This document shows positions 1-8,861 of a DNA stretch of 62,006 nucleotides, piece by piece. The position numbers and the translations under genes are program-made. The notes beneath the pieces are model-generated. The model made no database searches and was not told the origin of the DNA. It saw only the letters and a program-made list of their open reading frames with translations. The stretch is from Alphaproteobacteria bacterium. Its GTDB lineage: Bacteria > Pseudomonadota > Alphaproteobacteria > Rhodobacterales > Rhodobacteraceae. The stretch is from positions 1 to 62,006 of the forward strand of contig JAUIIR010000017.1 of the NCBI GenBank assembly GCA_030431485.1. The letters run 5' to 3'. How positions within the stretch are numbered: position 1 is the first letter of the stretch; every line of letters begins with the position of its first letter.

Positions 1-3000
1 GACGAAGAGGCCAAGGCTTGTACCCAATGTGACGTCTTCGGCAACGGGTGTGCCGGACAAGACCTCAGTGATGGCCTGCGGCAGCGCACCAGTTACAGCA
101 AACGCACCCATCGTTGCGCCCAGCCACGCCACGATCAGCGCTGCGCCAAGACCCAAAGCAGCACGCATACCGGACCGCCTGAAGTGCAAACCGCGCCGGG
201 TGGTTTGGGTCAGACGGCCAAGGTCGCTTTGGATCGCAATCAGGGACGGCACAATAAGCAGCACCAGAAACATCCCGAAACCGAGACCGTAAACCAGCGT
301 AATCACGGTTGGTTTGAGGAATTGTGCCTGGCTGGATTGCTCGTAAAGCAGGGGCACAAGGCCGAGCACCGTTGTCGCCGTTGTCAGAAAGACCGGACGC
401 AGACGATCAGCGGCGCCGTCGATGATAGAGGGTATGAGGCCCCGATCCTTTGCCTTTTCGTCGATGGTCGTCACCAAAACGATGGAATCATTGATGATGA
501 TGCCCGTCATTCCCAGCAAACCAACAACTGTGAACATACTGAGCGGCACGTTCCAGACGGCATGGCCGTAGATGGTGCCGACCAGGCCGAACGGGATAAC
601 CGACATCACCACCAGGGGTCGGGTCCAGCTGGCAAATACCCAGGACAGGACAAGGTAGATCGCAAGAAGCGACAGGATCAGACCGGTCCGCGCATCGTTC
701 AGGAATTCACCTTCCTGTTCGCTCAGACCGGAGAGGCGATATTCGACCTGGCGTTCGCTGGCAATCGTCGGAAGGATTTCAGTTTCCAGCGCGAGCATGA
801 TCTCATTGGCGCGGGCAGGATCATCTTCGGAAATATCCCCGGTAACCGAAATCAGTCGGATGCCATTTTCGCGACGTACAGTGGAAAAGCCCGTACGGCG
901 TTCCACGCTGACTATATCGGCAAGTTGCACATAAGCGCCTTCGGGTGTGCGCATCTGTGTGCGCTCCAGAAAGTCTGCTGTCAGCTCACCGCTCGGCAGT
1001 TCCACCCGGATTTCAGCACTGCGCGGACCATCGGGATAGGTCGCCGCTTCGATGCCCCCCAGACGCGCACGCAGGACCCGGCCAAGGCTATCGATGGTAA
1101 AGCCCAGGGCCTGTCCCTGTGGAGTAAGCTCGAGGATCAGCTCTTCCTTGTCGTAGGCCAGATTGTCCTCGACCGCAGAGACCTCGGGGTATTGCAGCAG
1201 CGCATTTTTCAGGTCCTCGGATGCGCCTTTCAGCGTTTCGGCGCTGGCTCCGTAGAATTGCACATCCAACGCATCGCTGGCGGGGCCGCTGCCCCAGCTT
1301 CGGAAACTGATGGTCTCGACCAATGGATGACGCGGCACGCTGTCCTGCAACTCACTGACAAACGCCCGGCTGGAGAAGGGCCGCAAGTCGGCGTCGATCA
1401 GTTCAATGGAGATCCCGCCCAATTGATCGGCATCCTTGGTGTCGGCACCTGCAATGCCGCGTCCTGCGTTGCCGCCAACTTCGGCAATCACATAGTCGAT
1501 GGGATTGACGCCATGCCGCTCTTCAAAACTTTTGGCGACATCTTCGACCGATTTCTGGAAGATACGCATCATCTCGAAGGTGTCGTCGCGGGTGGCACCG
1601 GGAGCCATCGCGAAGTTGCCAGTAACCGAGCTTTGTTCCGGCGAGTTGAAGAACCGCCATTGAACATCACCGCGGATAAACAGCGCCGCCTGTGAGGCCA
1701 GCAACACAACAGCACCCGCCAAGACGGCATACCGCGCCTTGATGATGAGCGCCATGAAGGGGCGGAACAGTGTTTCGCGCATCCACCGGAAGCCCCGATT
1801 CACCACGCGGGAGGGGATATCGTACCAGTGTTCCTTCGCACTATGGGCGATTGCGTGGGCCATATGGTTCGGCAGGATCAGGAAGCATTCGATCAGCGAT
1901 GCAGTCAGGACGGCGATCACGGTGAAGGGGATGTCCGCAATCAGATCTCCGAATCTGCCACCGATGGCGACAAGCCCGAAAAACGCGATGATTGTCGTCA
2001 GAGTTGCGGCGAAGACTGGCAACGCCATGCGTTGCGCCGCGCGTTCGGCAGCTTCCACCGGGGGCAATCCGGTGCGAGCGAGATGATCGGCATGTTCCCC
2101 CACCACAATGGCGTCATCGACAACAATGCCCAGAGTGATGATCAGCGCAAAAAGCGAGATCATGTTGATCGTGATCCCGGCAGTATACATCAAGGCAATC
2201 GCCGCCATCATTGCGGCAGGAATACCTGCCGCCACCCAGAAAGCGGTGCGGGCGTTCAGAAAGAGGAACAACAGCATCACAACAAGCCCAAGACCCGTCA
2301 GGCCGTTTTCCAACAGAATATCCAGTCGCCCTGTGATGGCCTCAGCGCGGGTCCGGATCAGATCGACGGTCACGCCGTCCGGCAAGGACGCTTCGAATTC
2401 CGCCGCCACCTCTTCGACCGTACGCTGAATGGCGATGGCGTCGCCTTGGTCGCTGCGATCGACGCGGATAGAGATGGCAGGGTTTTCACCCACGAAATAG
2501 CTGCGCTGACGGTCGATGCCTTCAATGATGATTGTGCCGACGTTTCCGACAGTGAGATTCGATCCATCCGGATTGGAGCGCAATACAATATCGGCAATCT
2601 GATCCGCGCTGCGTTTTTCGACACCGGTTCGGACGCGGGTGTTTGCATTGCGGACATCGCCTGCAGGATCGGCATCGACCTCTTGCGCAATGGCATCGGC
2701 GATCTCACGCATCGAGATGTCAAACGCGATCAGATTGGCCGAGGGCACCTCGATCACGGTGCGCGGCGCCGACAGGCCGCGAATGGTGGTGCGGGTGACC
2801 CCTTCGGCAAAAAGCCGGGCGGTAAGTTCATCAGCAAACCGCGCCAATTGATCGACGCCAACGGGACCTGTGATCACAAGATCGGTGACTCTGTCGCGCC
2901 AGCCTCCACGCCGAATAACCGGGTCTTCGGCATCTGCGGGTAGGGTTGAGACCGCGTCAATTGCCGTTTTCACATCGTCGGCAGCGCGCGACATATCCCA

Positions 3001-3321
3001 GCCGGGTTCAAATTCGAGCCGGATGCTGGCCCGCCCCTCGCGCGATGTCGCCTCAGAGCTTTCTACACCTTCGACGGCAAGCACGGCTGGTTCCAGCACC
3101 TGAACGATGCCGCGGTCCACGTCTTCGGCGCCGGCACCGTCCCAGATGACCGAGACATCCACATCGTCGACAATCACATCCGGAAAGAATTGCGCCCGCA
3201 TATTCGGAATCGAAACCGCTCCGGCTGCAAGCAAAAGGATCAGCAAAATGTTTGCGACAGTGCGGTGCCGCACAAAATAGCTTAAGATGCCGCCTGCCCG
3301 ACCTGAAAGCGTGCGCACCAT
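1..3321 (-). CDS. RND efflux transporter permease (AcrB/HAE1-like), C-terminus cut by window edge
   Basis: Inner-membrane permease of a tripartite resistance-nodulation-division pump that uses the proton gradient to export lipophilic compounds or drugs. From ATG at 3321 the frame stays open for 1107 codons to the window edge with no stop, so a short C-terminal part lies outside. The N-terminus carries a membrane helix (ANILLILLLAAGAVSIPNM) followed by a long periplasmic domain. The central helices include GIVVDDAIVVGE, the classic RND helix-4 motif, and later GIIINDSIVLV, its helix-10 counterpart. The ATG lies three bases after the adaptor stop, so the two genes form one operon (adaptor first). 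Substrate cannot be told from sequence. Family assignment is secure. Confidence 0.93.
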   Translation of the reverse strand, partial: MVRTLSGRAGGILSYFVRHRTVANILLILLLAAGAVSIPNMRAQFFPDVIVDDVDVSVIWDGAGAEDVDRGIVQVLEPAVLAVEGVESSEATSREGRASIRLEFEPGWDMSRAADDVKTAIDAVSTLPADAEDPVIRRGGWRDRVTDLVITGPVGVDQLARFADELTARLFAEGVTRTTIRGLSAPRTVIEVPSANLIAFDISMREIADAIAQEVDADPAGDVRNANTRVRTGVEKRSADQIADIVLRSNPDGSNLTVGNVGTIIIEGIDRQRSYFVGENPAISIRVDRSDQGDAIAIQRTVEEVAAEFEASLPDGVTVDLIRTRAEAITGRLDILLENGLTGLGLVVMLLFLFLNARTAFWVAAGIPAAMMAAIALMYTAGITINMISLFALIITLGIVVDDAIVVGEHADHLARTGLPPVEAAERAAQRMALPVFAATLTTIIAFFGLVAIGGRFGDLIADIPFTVIAVLTASLIECFLILPNHMAHAIAHSAKEHWYDIPSRVVNRGFRWMRETLFRPFMALIIKARYAVLAGAVVLLASQAALFIRGDVQWRFFNSPEQSSVTGNFAMAPGATRDDTFEMMRIFQKSVEDVAKSFEERHGVNPIDYVIAEVGGNAGRGIAGADTKDADQLGGISIELIDADLRPFSSRAFVSELQDSVPRHPLVETISFRSWGSGPASDALDVQFYGASAETLKGASEDLKNALLQYPEVSAVEDNLAYDKEELILELTPQGQALGFTIDSLGRVLRARLGGIEAATYPDGPRSAEIRVELPSGELTADFLERTQMRTPEGAYVQLADIVSVERRTGFSTVRRENGIRLISVTGDISEDDPARANEIMLALETEILPTIASERQVEYRLSGLSEQEGEFLNDARTGLILSLLAIYLVLSWVFASWTRPLVVMSVIPFGLVGTIYGHAVWNVPLSMFTVVGLLGMTGIIINDSIVLVTTIDEKAKDRGLIPSIIDGAADRLRPVFLTTATTVLGLVPLLYEQSSQAQFLKPTVITLVYGLGFGMFLVLLIVPSLIAIQSDLGRLTQTTRRGLHFRRSGMRAALGLGAALIVAWLGATMGAFAVTGALPQAITEVLSGTPVAEDVTLGTSLGLFV

Positions 3322-3324
3322 CGA

Positions 3325-4782
3325 TTAACCTCCCATCCGGGATTCGATGCGTTCGACGACCTGCGCCGGAACTGCGCCCTGAGACAATTGCTGCAGGATA
3401 CGCTGTCGGGCTTCTTCGGGCATCCGGGTGTTTGCCTGCACAAAGGCCGTCAGCCGGGCGCGGCGTTCTTCGGTAAGTTCGACCATCTCGGGTTCCTCAG
3501 GCGCGGCTTGTCCAGCATCACGCAGCGGACGCACTTTGATCCCCGCACCCAACAATGGTGTGCGTTCTGCAACGACCTCTTGGCCTTGCAGACTTTCGGC
3601 ACGAATGAGTACATCATCGCCTTGACGTCTGAGGAGGGTCACAGACACTACGTCCAGTCGATCTTCGTCGGCAACAACCAGCACCTCGTTCGCGGCATTC
3701 AGGGCTGATGCCGGGAGACGCGCTACGTTTTCAAGCGGCGGCTCTGCGATCTGGACAGTGACGAAATCGCCGGGGCGGAAGCCAGGTGCAGTGTCGAGCG
3801 TCGCGAACAGTTGACGCCCGGTCTGGCCATCACCCACGGCAGCACCGGCGCGGCTGAGTGTGCCCTTGGCGGTCAAATTTGTGCCGAACACATCCAGTAC
3901 CACAGTCACGTCTGATTTGGTGAGTTGGCCACTGTCGTCTAAAAGCCGTGCGAATTGCTGGGTGGATACACGGAACGCCACTTCGAGCGCATCGGCGTCG
4001 ATCAGACGGGCCAGTTGTTCATTCGAGGACACCAGCCGCCCCTGAACGACGGACACGTCTGCGAGAGCACCTGAGAAGTCGGCCGTGATGATCGTGTCGT
4101 CCAGACGTCGCTTGGCTTCGGCCTCGGCAATCACGGCACGTGACAATCGCGTGGTCGCCTGATCAATGCGCGCTTCGGCCTGCGCCACCGCTTGCCTGCG
4201 GGAGAGAACCGCCTGCCGCGCTTGCGCAGCGGCGAGTTCAGCAACCTCGACCGCAGCCGCAGTGCCGACACCGCGTTCCTGCAAGTCGACCTGCCGCTGG
4301 TATGCGCGTTCACGCAGCGTTGCCTGTTCCTCGGCCGCAAGCAGTTCATCACGCGCAAGTACCAACGCGCGCTCTGCTTCGCGCTGTTCCGCTTCGGCAT
4401 CCAGAATGTCACTTTGAACGCGCTGAAGAACCGCTTCCGCATCAGTAGGGTCAAGCCGGACAAGCACCTGCCCTTCGGTCACAGTACCGCCTTCTATGAA
4501 GTCCGGAGCGATTTCGATCACCCGTCCCCCTGCCGCCGCACGCAGTTCCAGCGTGCGCACGCTCTCAATCTGGCCAAAAGCGGTGAGAACAGGTGTGACG
4601 GTTTGGAAATCGGCGGCCACCACGTTGACGGCAAAGACCCGTTCGCGCTGCGGGAAGCTGCGCGGCTCCTGCGCCATGCGGTCTTGAACAGCGTCACGCA
4701 CCTGCACCCCAGCATACGCCAGAAGACCCAGGGTCAGCGACAGCAAGAAAAGCCCTGTCAGGCTACGGCGTAAAAACCGCAT
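3325..4782 (-). CDS. RND efflux periplasmic adaptor (membrane fusion protein)
   Basis: Periplasmic adaptor that links the RND permease to an outer-membrane channel. The 485-residue product has one N-terminal membrane anchor (LTGLFLLSLTLGLLAYAGV), then a lipoyl-like half (AAAGGRVIEIAPDFIEGGTV), a long alanine/glutamate-rich coiled-coil hairpin at about residues 125-215, the second lipoyl half, and beta-barrel and membrane-proximal domains. A charged C-terminal tail (about residues 430-485) is longer than in many adaptors. I chose ATG 4782 because the longer frame starts at a TTG overlapping the GAGG ribosome site. It is the first gene of a two-gene operon with the permease. No outer-membrane factor gene is visible here. 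Confidence 0.9.
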   Translation of the reverse strand: MRFLRRSLTGLFLLSLTLGLLAYAGVQVRDAVQDRMAQEPRSFPQRERVFAVNVVAADFQTVTPVLTAFGQIESVRTLELRAAAGGRVIEIAPDFIEGGTVTEGQVLVRLDPTDAEAVLQRVQSDILDAEAEQREAERALVLARDELLAAEEQATLRERAYQRQVDLQERGVGTAAAVEVAELAAAQARQAVLSRRQAVAQAEARIDQATTRLSRAVIAEAEAKRRLDDTIITADFSGALADVSVVQGRLVSSNEQLARLIDADALEVAFRVSTQQFARLLDDSGQLTKSDVTVVLDVFGTNLTAKGTLSRAGAAVGDGQTGRQLFATLDTAPGFRPGDFVTVQIAEPPLENVARLPASALNAANEVLVVADEDRLDVVSVTLLRRQGDDVLIRAESLQGQEVVAERTPLLGAGIKVRPLRDAGQAAPEEPEMVELTEERRARLTAFVQANTRMPEEARQRILQQLSQGAVPAQVVERIESRMGG

Positions 4783-4873
4783 GTACGACAATCCTCTTTG
4801 ACGGCGTAACTAACAGGTAGCCATAAGACGCTGTTTTCCAATAACCATGTGCTTCGTTACACGAAGAATACGG

Positions 4874-5416
4874 CTATTTCCGTCGCATATGCTCGTCCAA
4901 TCGCGGTAAAATCTCGACAAAGTTACAAGGACGGTGCCGGTAATCGAGTTGCAGACTCAGAATTTCGTCCCATGCGTCCTTGCAGGCGCCGGGGCTGCCG
5001 GGCAGTGCAAAGAGGTATGTCCCGTTGCGCACACCGCCCGTTGCCCGGCTTTGAATGGCGCTGGTACCGATCTTTTTGAATGAGACCATCGTGAAAACGG
5101 TACCGAACGCGTCGATTTCTTTTTCGTAGACATCGCGATGCGCTTCGACGGTGACATCACGTCCTGTCAGACCTGTGCCACCGGTGGAGATCACCACGTC
5201 GATATCGGGTTGATCACACCATGCGCGAAGCTGTGAAGCGATCTGGTCGCGCTCATCCTGAACAATCCTGCGATCTGCCACGATATGACCCGCACCTTCG
5301 ATACGGCTCACCAGCGTATCGCCAGAGCGGTCTTCGTCGAGCGACCGCGTGTCGCTGACCGTCAGCACAGCGATCCGGATGGGGAGGAAATCTTTGCTAT
5401 CGTCGATACGGCTCAT
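4874..5416 (-). CDS. moaB: Molybdenum cofactor biosynthesis protein B (MoaB/Mog family)
   Basis: Member of the MoaB/MogA fold, which binds molybdopterin and in many bacteria adenylylates it before molybdate insertion. The 180-residue protein has the family's nucleotide/pterin loop STGGTGLTGRDVT (about residues 96-108) and the C-terminal LPGSPGACKDAWDEIL. Start ATG at 5416. It follows the uracil-DNA glycosylase stop by three bases in the same direction on the minus strand, with moaB upstream, so the two are probably co-transcribed. No molybdoenzyme or other moa/moe gene lies nearby, so this is a dispersed cofactor gene. Assignment to MoaB rather than MogA rests on length and general resemblance only. 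Confidence 0.88.
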   Translation of the reverse strand: MSRIDDSKDFLPIRIAVLTVSDTRSLDEDRSGDTLVSRIEGAGHIVADRRIVQDERDQIASQLRAWCDQPDIDVVISTGGTGLTGRDVTVEAHRDVYEKEIDAFGTVFTMVSFKKIGTSAIQSRATGGVRNGTYLFALPGSPGACKDAWDEILSLQLDYRHRPCNFVEILPRLDEHMRRK

Positions 5417-5419
5417 TGT

Positions 5420-6208
5420 TCAGTCTTTCTTGGTCAGGCGCGCTTGCAGCTCGAGCAGATCAGCCCATGCCTCGCGCTTGGCGCCCGGGTTGCGCAACAG
5501 ATAGGCCGGGTGAAACATTGGAATTGCGGGCAAACCATCAACATCAGCCCATTGTCCGCGCAACCGGGTGATGCCGCGTTTGCCCAGAAGGGCCTGGCAC
5601 GAGATATTGCCCATGACGACCAGTACGTCTGGTTTGACCAATGCGATGTGTCGCTTCAGGAACGGCAGTATCATGGCGATTTCATCGGGTTTCGGATCCC
5701 GGTTCTGCGGCGGGCGCCAGGGCAAAACATTGGTGATGTAGACCGCGTCATCCTCATCGCGGTCCCTTCCAAGATCAATCGCCGCCAGCATTTTGTCCAA
5801 AAGCTGACCGGCACGTCCGACAAAAGGTTTGCCGATCCGGTCCTCATCACGCCCGGGTGCCTCACCGACGATCATCACACGGGCATCCGGCACTCCGTCC
5901 GAGAACACAAGATTGCGCGCGCCTTTGCGCAATTCGCAATGCGGATAGGCCGCCAACGCGGCCTTTAAGGCGGCAAGATCGGAACACGCCCCTGCAGCCG
6001 CCTGAGCTTCTGCGACCGGATCGGTAGCAGGCACAGGCTGCACTGGTGCTGACGGTGCCGCGACGCCGGGACCCACACCCGCTTTGGGTGGAGGCGGTGT
6101 CTGCTCAAAGCGATTGATCGGGATGTCCGAGATTGTCTCGGTCACTCCCATTTCCATCTGCCATTCAAGGGCAGCGCGTGCCGCATGCCAGTCAATCTGC
6201 GAATCCAT
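5420..6208 (-). CDS. Uracil-DNA glycosylase, family 4-like
   Basis: Removes uracil from DNA at the start of base excision repair. The 262-residue product has the family 4 motif GEAPGRDED followed by GKPFVGRAGQLLD, the NVLPWRPPQNRDP segment, and MFHPAYLLR, equivalent to the HPS/HPA motif III. The first 65 codons of the longer open frame are unlike the family and I start at MDSQIDWHAARAA. An N-terminal proline/alanine-rich linker (about residues 30-80) precedes the catalytic domain. The four cysteines that hold the 4Fe-4S cluster in classical family 4 enzymes are not all present: only HCELR is obvious and the usual later positions read PWRPP and IAMILPFL. Downstream of moaB in a short operon. 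Confidence 0.85.
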   Translation of the reverse strand: MDSQIDWHAARAALEWQMEMGVTETISDIPINRFEQTPPPPKAGVGPGVAAPSAPVQPVPATDPVAEAQAAAGACSDLAALKAALAAYPHCELRKGARNLVFSDGVPDARVMIVGEAPGRDEDRIGKPFVGRAGQLLDKMLAAIDLGRDRDEDDAVYITNVLPWRPPQNRDPKPDEIAMILPFLKRHIALVKPDVLVVMGNISCQALLGKRGITRLRGQWADVDGLPAIPMFHPAYLLRNPGAKREAWADLLELQARLTKKD

Positions 6209-6264
6209 GCGGCTTTGTACCCCGGCAAACGCGCATGCAAAAGCGCACATGCCGGGGTGTGATA

Positions 6265-6753
6265 TCAAAGCGGTGGAAATTGCCCTGGGTAAAGCTTCCA
6301 GTTGGGCAAAATGGGATCCGGCGCAGAGTAGGTCGGTGCCGGGGTCACATAACCCTTTGGCGATGCTGCCGGTGCATATGCGGGGCCCGCACCGCGCACG
6401 CAACCCTGCTCAACCATCGCTTTTGAAAGCGCATCGTAATGACCGCGTGCCGTCGCCAGTTGCGCGGATTGATCCACGCTGATGGGCAGCGCAAAAATCG
6501 CAGGCCAGAAGATCAATGCGCTTGCCGTTACAAAGACAGTATCGGATTGCGCGGCATTTCGCTGCTCTGCCGTGATGTGCTTTACATAGCCTGCCAGTTT
6601 GACACGTTCCTGATACAGTTCATGGCAACTTGCACCCCGGTAGATAATGCTCGGGATGTAGGAGGCGGGAACACGCTGGGCTTGCTCCGCACATCCTGAC
6701 AAAAGGACGCTCGCCCCCAAAAAGAGGCCGATTAAGCTACTGTTAAATTTCAT
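6265..6753 (-). CDS. Predicted lipoprotein of unknown function
   Basis: A 162-residue product starting MKFNSSLIGLFLGASVLLSG and then the lipobox cysteine, so a lipid-anchored envelope protein is predicted. The body has a conserved-looking stretch (YRGASCHELYQERVKLAGYV), one internal hydrophobic segment (VFVTASALIFWPAIFALPI, about residues 70-90), and a proline/alanine-rich tail. Small lipoproteins of this pattern are common in Rhodobacterales but I do not recognise a function. I take ATG 6753 rather than the longer frame because it gives a complete signal peptide. It is divergent from pyrB across 191 bp, which probably holds both promoters. Confidence 0.75.
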   Translation of the reverse strand: MKFNSSLIGLFLGASVLLSGCAEQAQRVPASYIPSIIYRGASCHELYQERVKLAGYVKHITAEQRNAAQSDTVFVTASALIFWPAIFALPISVDQSAQLATARGHYDALSKAMVEQGCVRGAGPAYAPAASPKGYVTPAPTYSAPDPILPNWKLYPGQFPPL

Positions 6754-6944
6754 GATTGCCCCAAAGATGCAGTACTCGCGAGGGTAGACACGCATATGTT
6801 GAACGTCAACCAGATGAAGACGAAAAAACTGCGCCACATTCTACATATTGTGGTGCTACCAACTACAGCCATGTGCCAACGAGTCTGCTTGCTGGCATGG
6901 CGGTGCCTGCCTATAAGCAAATCGCCAGCGTTCTGAGGCAGAGA

Positions 6945-7907
6945 ATGAATTTCACACAAAAGCACCTGCTTGGGATCGAACCCCTGCGTCCCGATGAGAT
7001 TACCACTTTGCTGGATCTGTCGGACCAATACGCCGACCGCAACCGTAAACGGACGCCCAGTACCGATGTTCTGGCGGGCATGACGCAAATCAACATGTTC
7101 TTCGAAAACTCCACACGGACGCAGGCCAGTTTTGAACTGGCGGGCAAACGCCTTGGCGCGGATGTGATGAATATGGCGATGCAGGCATCTTCGGTCAAAA
7201 AGGGCGAAACCCTGATCGACACGGCGCTGACTTTGAACGCAATGCATCCCGATCTCCTTGTTGTGCGGCACCCTCATTCGGGGGCGGTGGACCTGCTGTC
7301 GCAAAAGGTGAACTGCGCGGTTCTGAATGCGGGCGACGGCAAGCACGAACATCCGACCCAAGCGCTGCTGGACGCGCTGACCATCCGTCGCGCGAAAGGC
7401 CGGTTGCATCGCCTGTCGATTGCCATCTGTGGCGACATCGCGCATAGCCGCGTGGCGCGGTCCAACATTCTTCTGCTGGGCAAAATGGAGAACCGCGTGC
7501 GGCTGGTTGGGCCTCCGACATTGATGCCGTCGGGCATCGGCGAGTTTGGGGTCGAAGTCTTTGAAGACATGCGCGAAGGCCTAAAAGACGTCGACGTGGT
7601 CATGATGCTACGGTTACAGAAAGAGCGTATGGACGGCGGATTCATCCCATCCGAGCGTGAATACTACCACAGATACGGGCTCGACGCCGAAAAGCTTGGC
7701 TTTGCCAAGGATGACGCAATCATCATGCATCCCGGGCCAATGAACCGGGGCGTCGAAATTGATGGCACTTTGGCGGACGACATCAACCGGTCGGTCATTC
7801 AGGAGCAGGTGGAAATGGGTGTCGCCGTCCGTATGGCGGCAATGGACCTGTTGGCTAGGTCTTTGAGAGAACGGCGCGTGGCTCAGTCCGAGGGCGTGAT
7901 GGTATGA
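6945..7907 (+). CDS. pyrB: Aspartate carbamoyltransferase catalytic subunit
   Basis: Condenses carbamoyl phosphate with aspartate, the first committed step of pyrimidine synthesis. The 320-residue protein has the carbamoyl-phosphate motif [16 protein letters not shown] (about residues 52-67), the HPTQALLD motif, [12 protein letters not shown] and the C-terminal [13 protein letters not shown] 6945 gives the family N-terminus ([14 protein letters not shown]) with a purine-rich GGCAGAGA just before it; upstream in-frame ATGs (6897) would add non-conserved residues. It heads an operon: the stop overlaps the next start as ATGA. No pyrI regulatory subunit is seen, fitting the class that partners with a DHOase-like protein. 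Confidence 0.97.
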   Translation: MNFTQKHLLGIEPLRPDEITTLLDLSDQYADRNRKRTPSTDVLAGMTQINMFFENSTRTQASFELAGKRLGADVMNMAMQASSVKKGETLIDTALTLNAMHPDLLVVRHPHSGAVDLLSQKVNCAVLNAGDGKHEHPTQALLDALTIRRAKGRLHRLSIAICGDIAHSRVARSNILLLGKMENRVRLVGPPTLMPSGIGEFGVEVFEDMREGLKDVDVVMMLRLQKERMDGGFIPSEREYYHRYGLDAEKLGFAKDDAIIMHPGPMNRGVEIDGTLADDINRSVIQEQVEMGVAVRMAAMDLLARSLRERRVAQSEGVMV

Positions 7908-8452
7908 GCACACGCATGCACATCAAAAGCAGCGAGCAAGGCGTGGTCCGGGTTTTTCACATTGATCTGCCGCGCGAAGCGATTGAACGTTTCACGACGC
8001 AGGCGGGAACCGGCGAATGGCCGTTACAATATGCGCTTGGAGCAAAGTCCCTGCGATCGGCATTTGTCGAAGTGGTCGGCATCCGCGATCTTGGGGACAT
8101 GACCCTGTCGCAGTATCTGGGCAACGCGCATGATGTCACTGGGCGGGATTTCGAGGACATGCGCGCACGATTGGACGAGCTGAGAGGTCATGTACTGGTT
8201 TTGCCTTCGCAGGCGTTTGACCAAACCGAGCAGGACCTTGCCATCGCCTCGCCTCTGCGCTGGATCGGGACATTTAACGAACCCAAACCTGCGGGCAGTG
8301 GCGCGCCGATCCGGAGCACATCAACCGCTGGCACGATCGGACAATCTGGGCTGCGCGGGTCACAAAAGTCGAACACAGGACTTTGGGTCGTCTTCGCACT
8401 TTTCGTGATGATCGCCGGCGGGATCATCCTTGCCAAATTTATGCTGAACTGA
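7904..8452 (+). CDS. Conserved tail-anchored protein in the pyr operon, function unknown
   Basis: A 182-residue protein whose ATG overlaps the pyrB stop (ATGA), so translation is coupled to ATCase. The first 130 residues are soluble and mixed alpha/beta in character. A glycine/serine/threonine-rich linker follows (about 130-155), then one C-terminal membrane helix ([23 protein letters not shown]). This suggests a cytoplasmic domain tethered to the inner membrane. I do not recognise a catalytic motif. Genes of this kind sit after pyrB in other Rhodobacterales, as far as I recall, sometimes mis-named as ATCase-related. The role is unknown; the position suggests an accessory to the pyrimidine enzymes. 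Confidence 0.8.
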   Translation: MSTRMHIKSSEQGVVRVFHIDLPREAIERFTTQAGTGEWPLQYALGAKSLRSAFVEVVGIRDLGDMTLSQYLGNAHDVTGRDFEDMRARLDELRGHVLVLPSQAFDQTEQDLAIASPLRWIGTFNEPKPAGSGAPIRSTSTAGTIGQSGLRGSQKSNTGLWVVFALFVMIAGGIILAKFMLN

Positions 8453-8470
8453 GCTGTTGCTGACGCCCTT

Positions 8471-8860
8471 ATGATCGAATTCAAGCCTGATATGTCCACC
8501 TATCTCCGCGCACATGCTGTAATGACCGCAATCGCGATGGCCGCAGGCATGCTGATCCTATGGATACTCGGCAATCCTCATATCTGGACAGGTGCGGTGG
8601 GCGGTTTTGCGGCGGTGGCGCTACGCGGATGGTATCTGGCCGACGAAGTGATGGACGAGGTCTGGACGATGTCTTCCGTTGGGCTCAAAGGCCCATATGA
8701 GCGCAAGGCCCGGTTCGAAGACATCAGCAAACTTCGCACCATTGCAGGGTCAGTTCAGATCATAACAAAATCTGGCGACAAGCATCTGATCAAGTACCAA
8801 CCGGACCCAAACGCGGTGATCGCGCAGATCAACGCAGTGCGACAGAAAAAGGCGGCGTGA
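8471..8860 (+). CDS. Small membrane protein with PH-like tail, in the pyr operon
   Basis: A 129-residue protein with two N-terminal hydrophobic segments (about residues 14-34 and 38-56) and then a soluble C-terminal part reading like a bacterial PH-type fold (VGLKGPYERKARFEDISKL followed by short beta-strand-like stretches). It starts 18 bases after the previous gene and ends one base before the DHOase-like gene, so it belongs to the pyrB operon. I do not recognise a specific family or function. Together with the preceding gene it places two membrane-associated proteins between pyrB and pyrC-like. Confidence 0.75.
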   Translation: MIEFKPDMSTYLRAHAVMTAIAMAAGMLILWILGNPHIWTGAVGGFAAVALRGWYLADEVMDEVWTMSSVGLKGPYERKARFEDISKLRTIAGSVQIITKSGDKHLIKYQPDPNAVIAQINAVRQKKAA

Positions 8861-8861
8861 C

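Noticed and set aside
184..1695. 503-codon plus-strand frame opposite the RND permease
   Set aside because: It is antisense to a permease with clear motifs on the minus strand. The translation is rich in His/Arg/Gln with no recognisable domain.
6798..6810. GTTGA ACG TCAAC dyad upstream of pyrB
   Set aside because: Short arms and no second support, so not counted as an operator.
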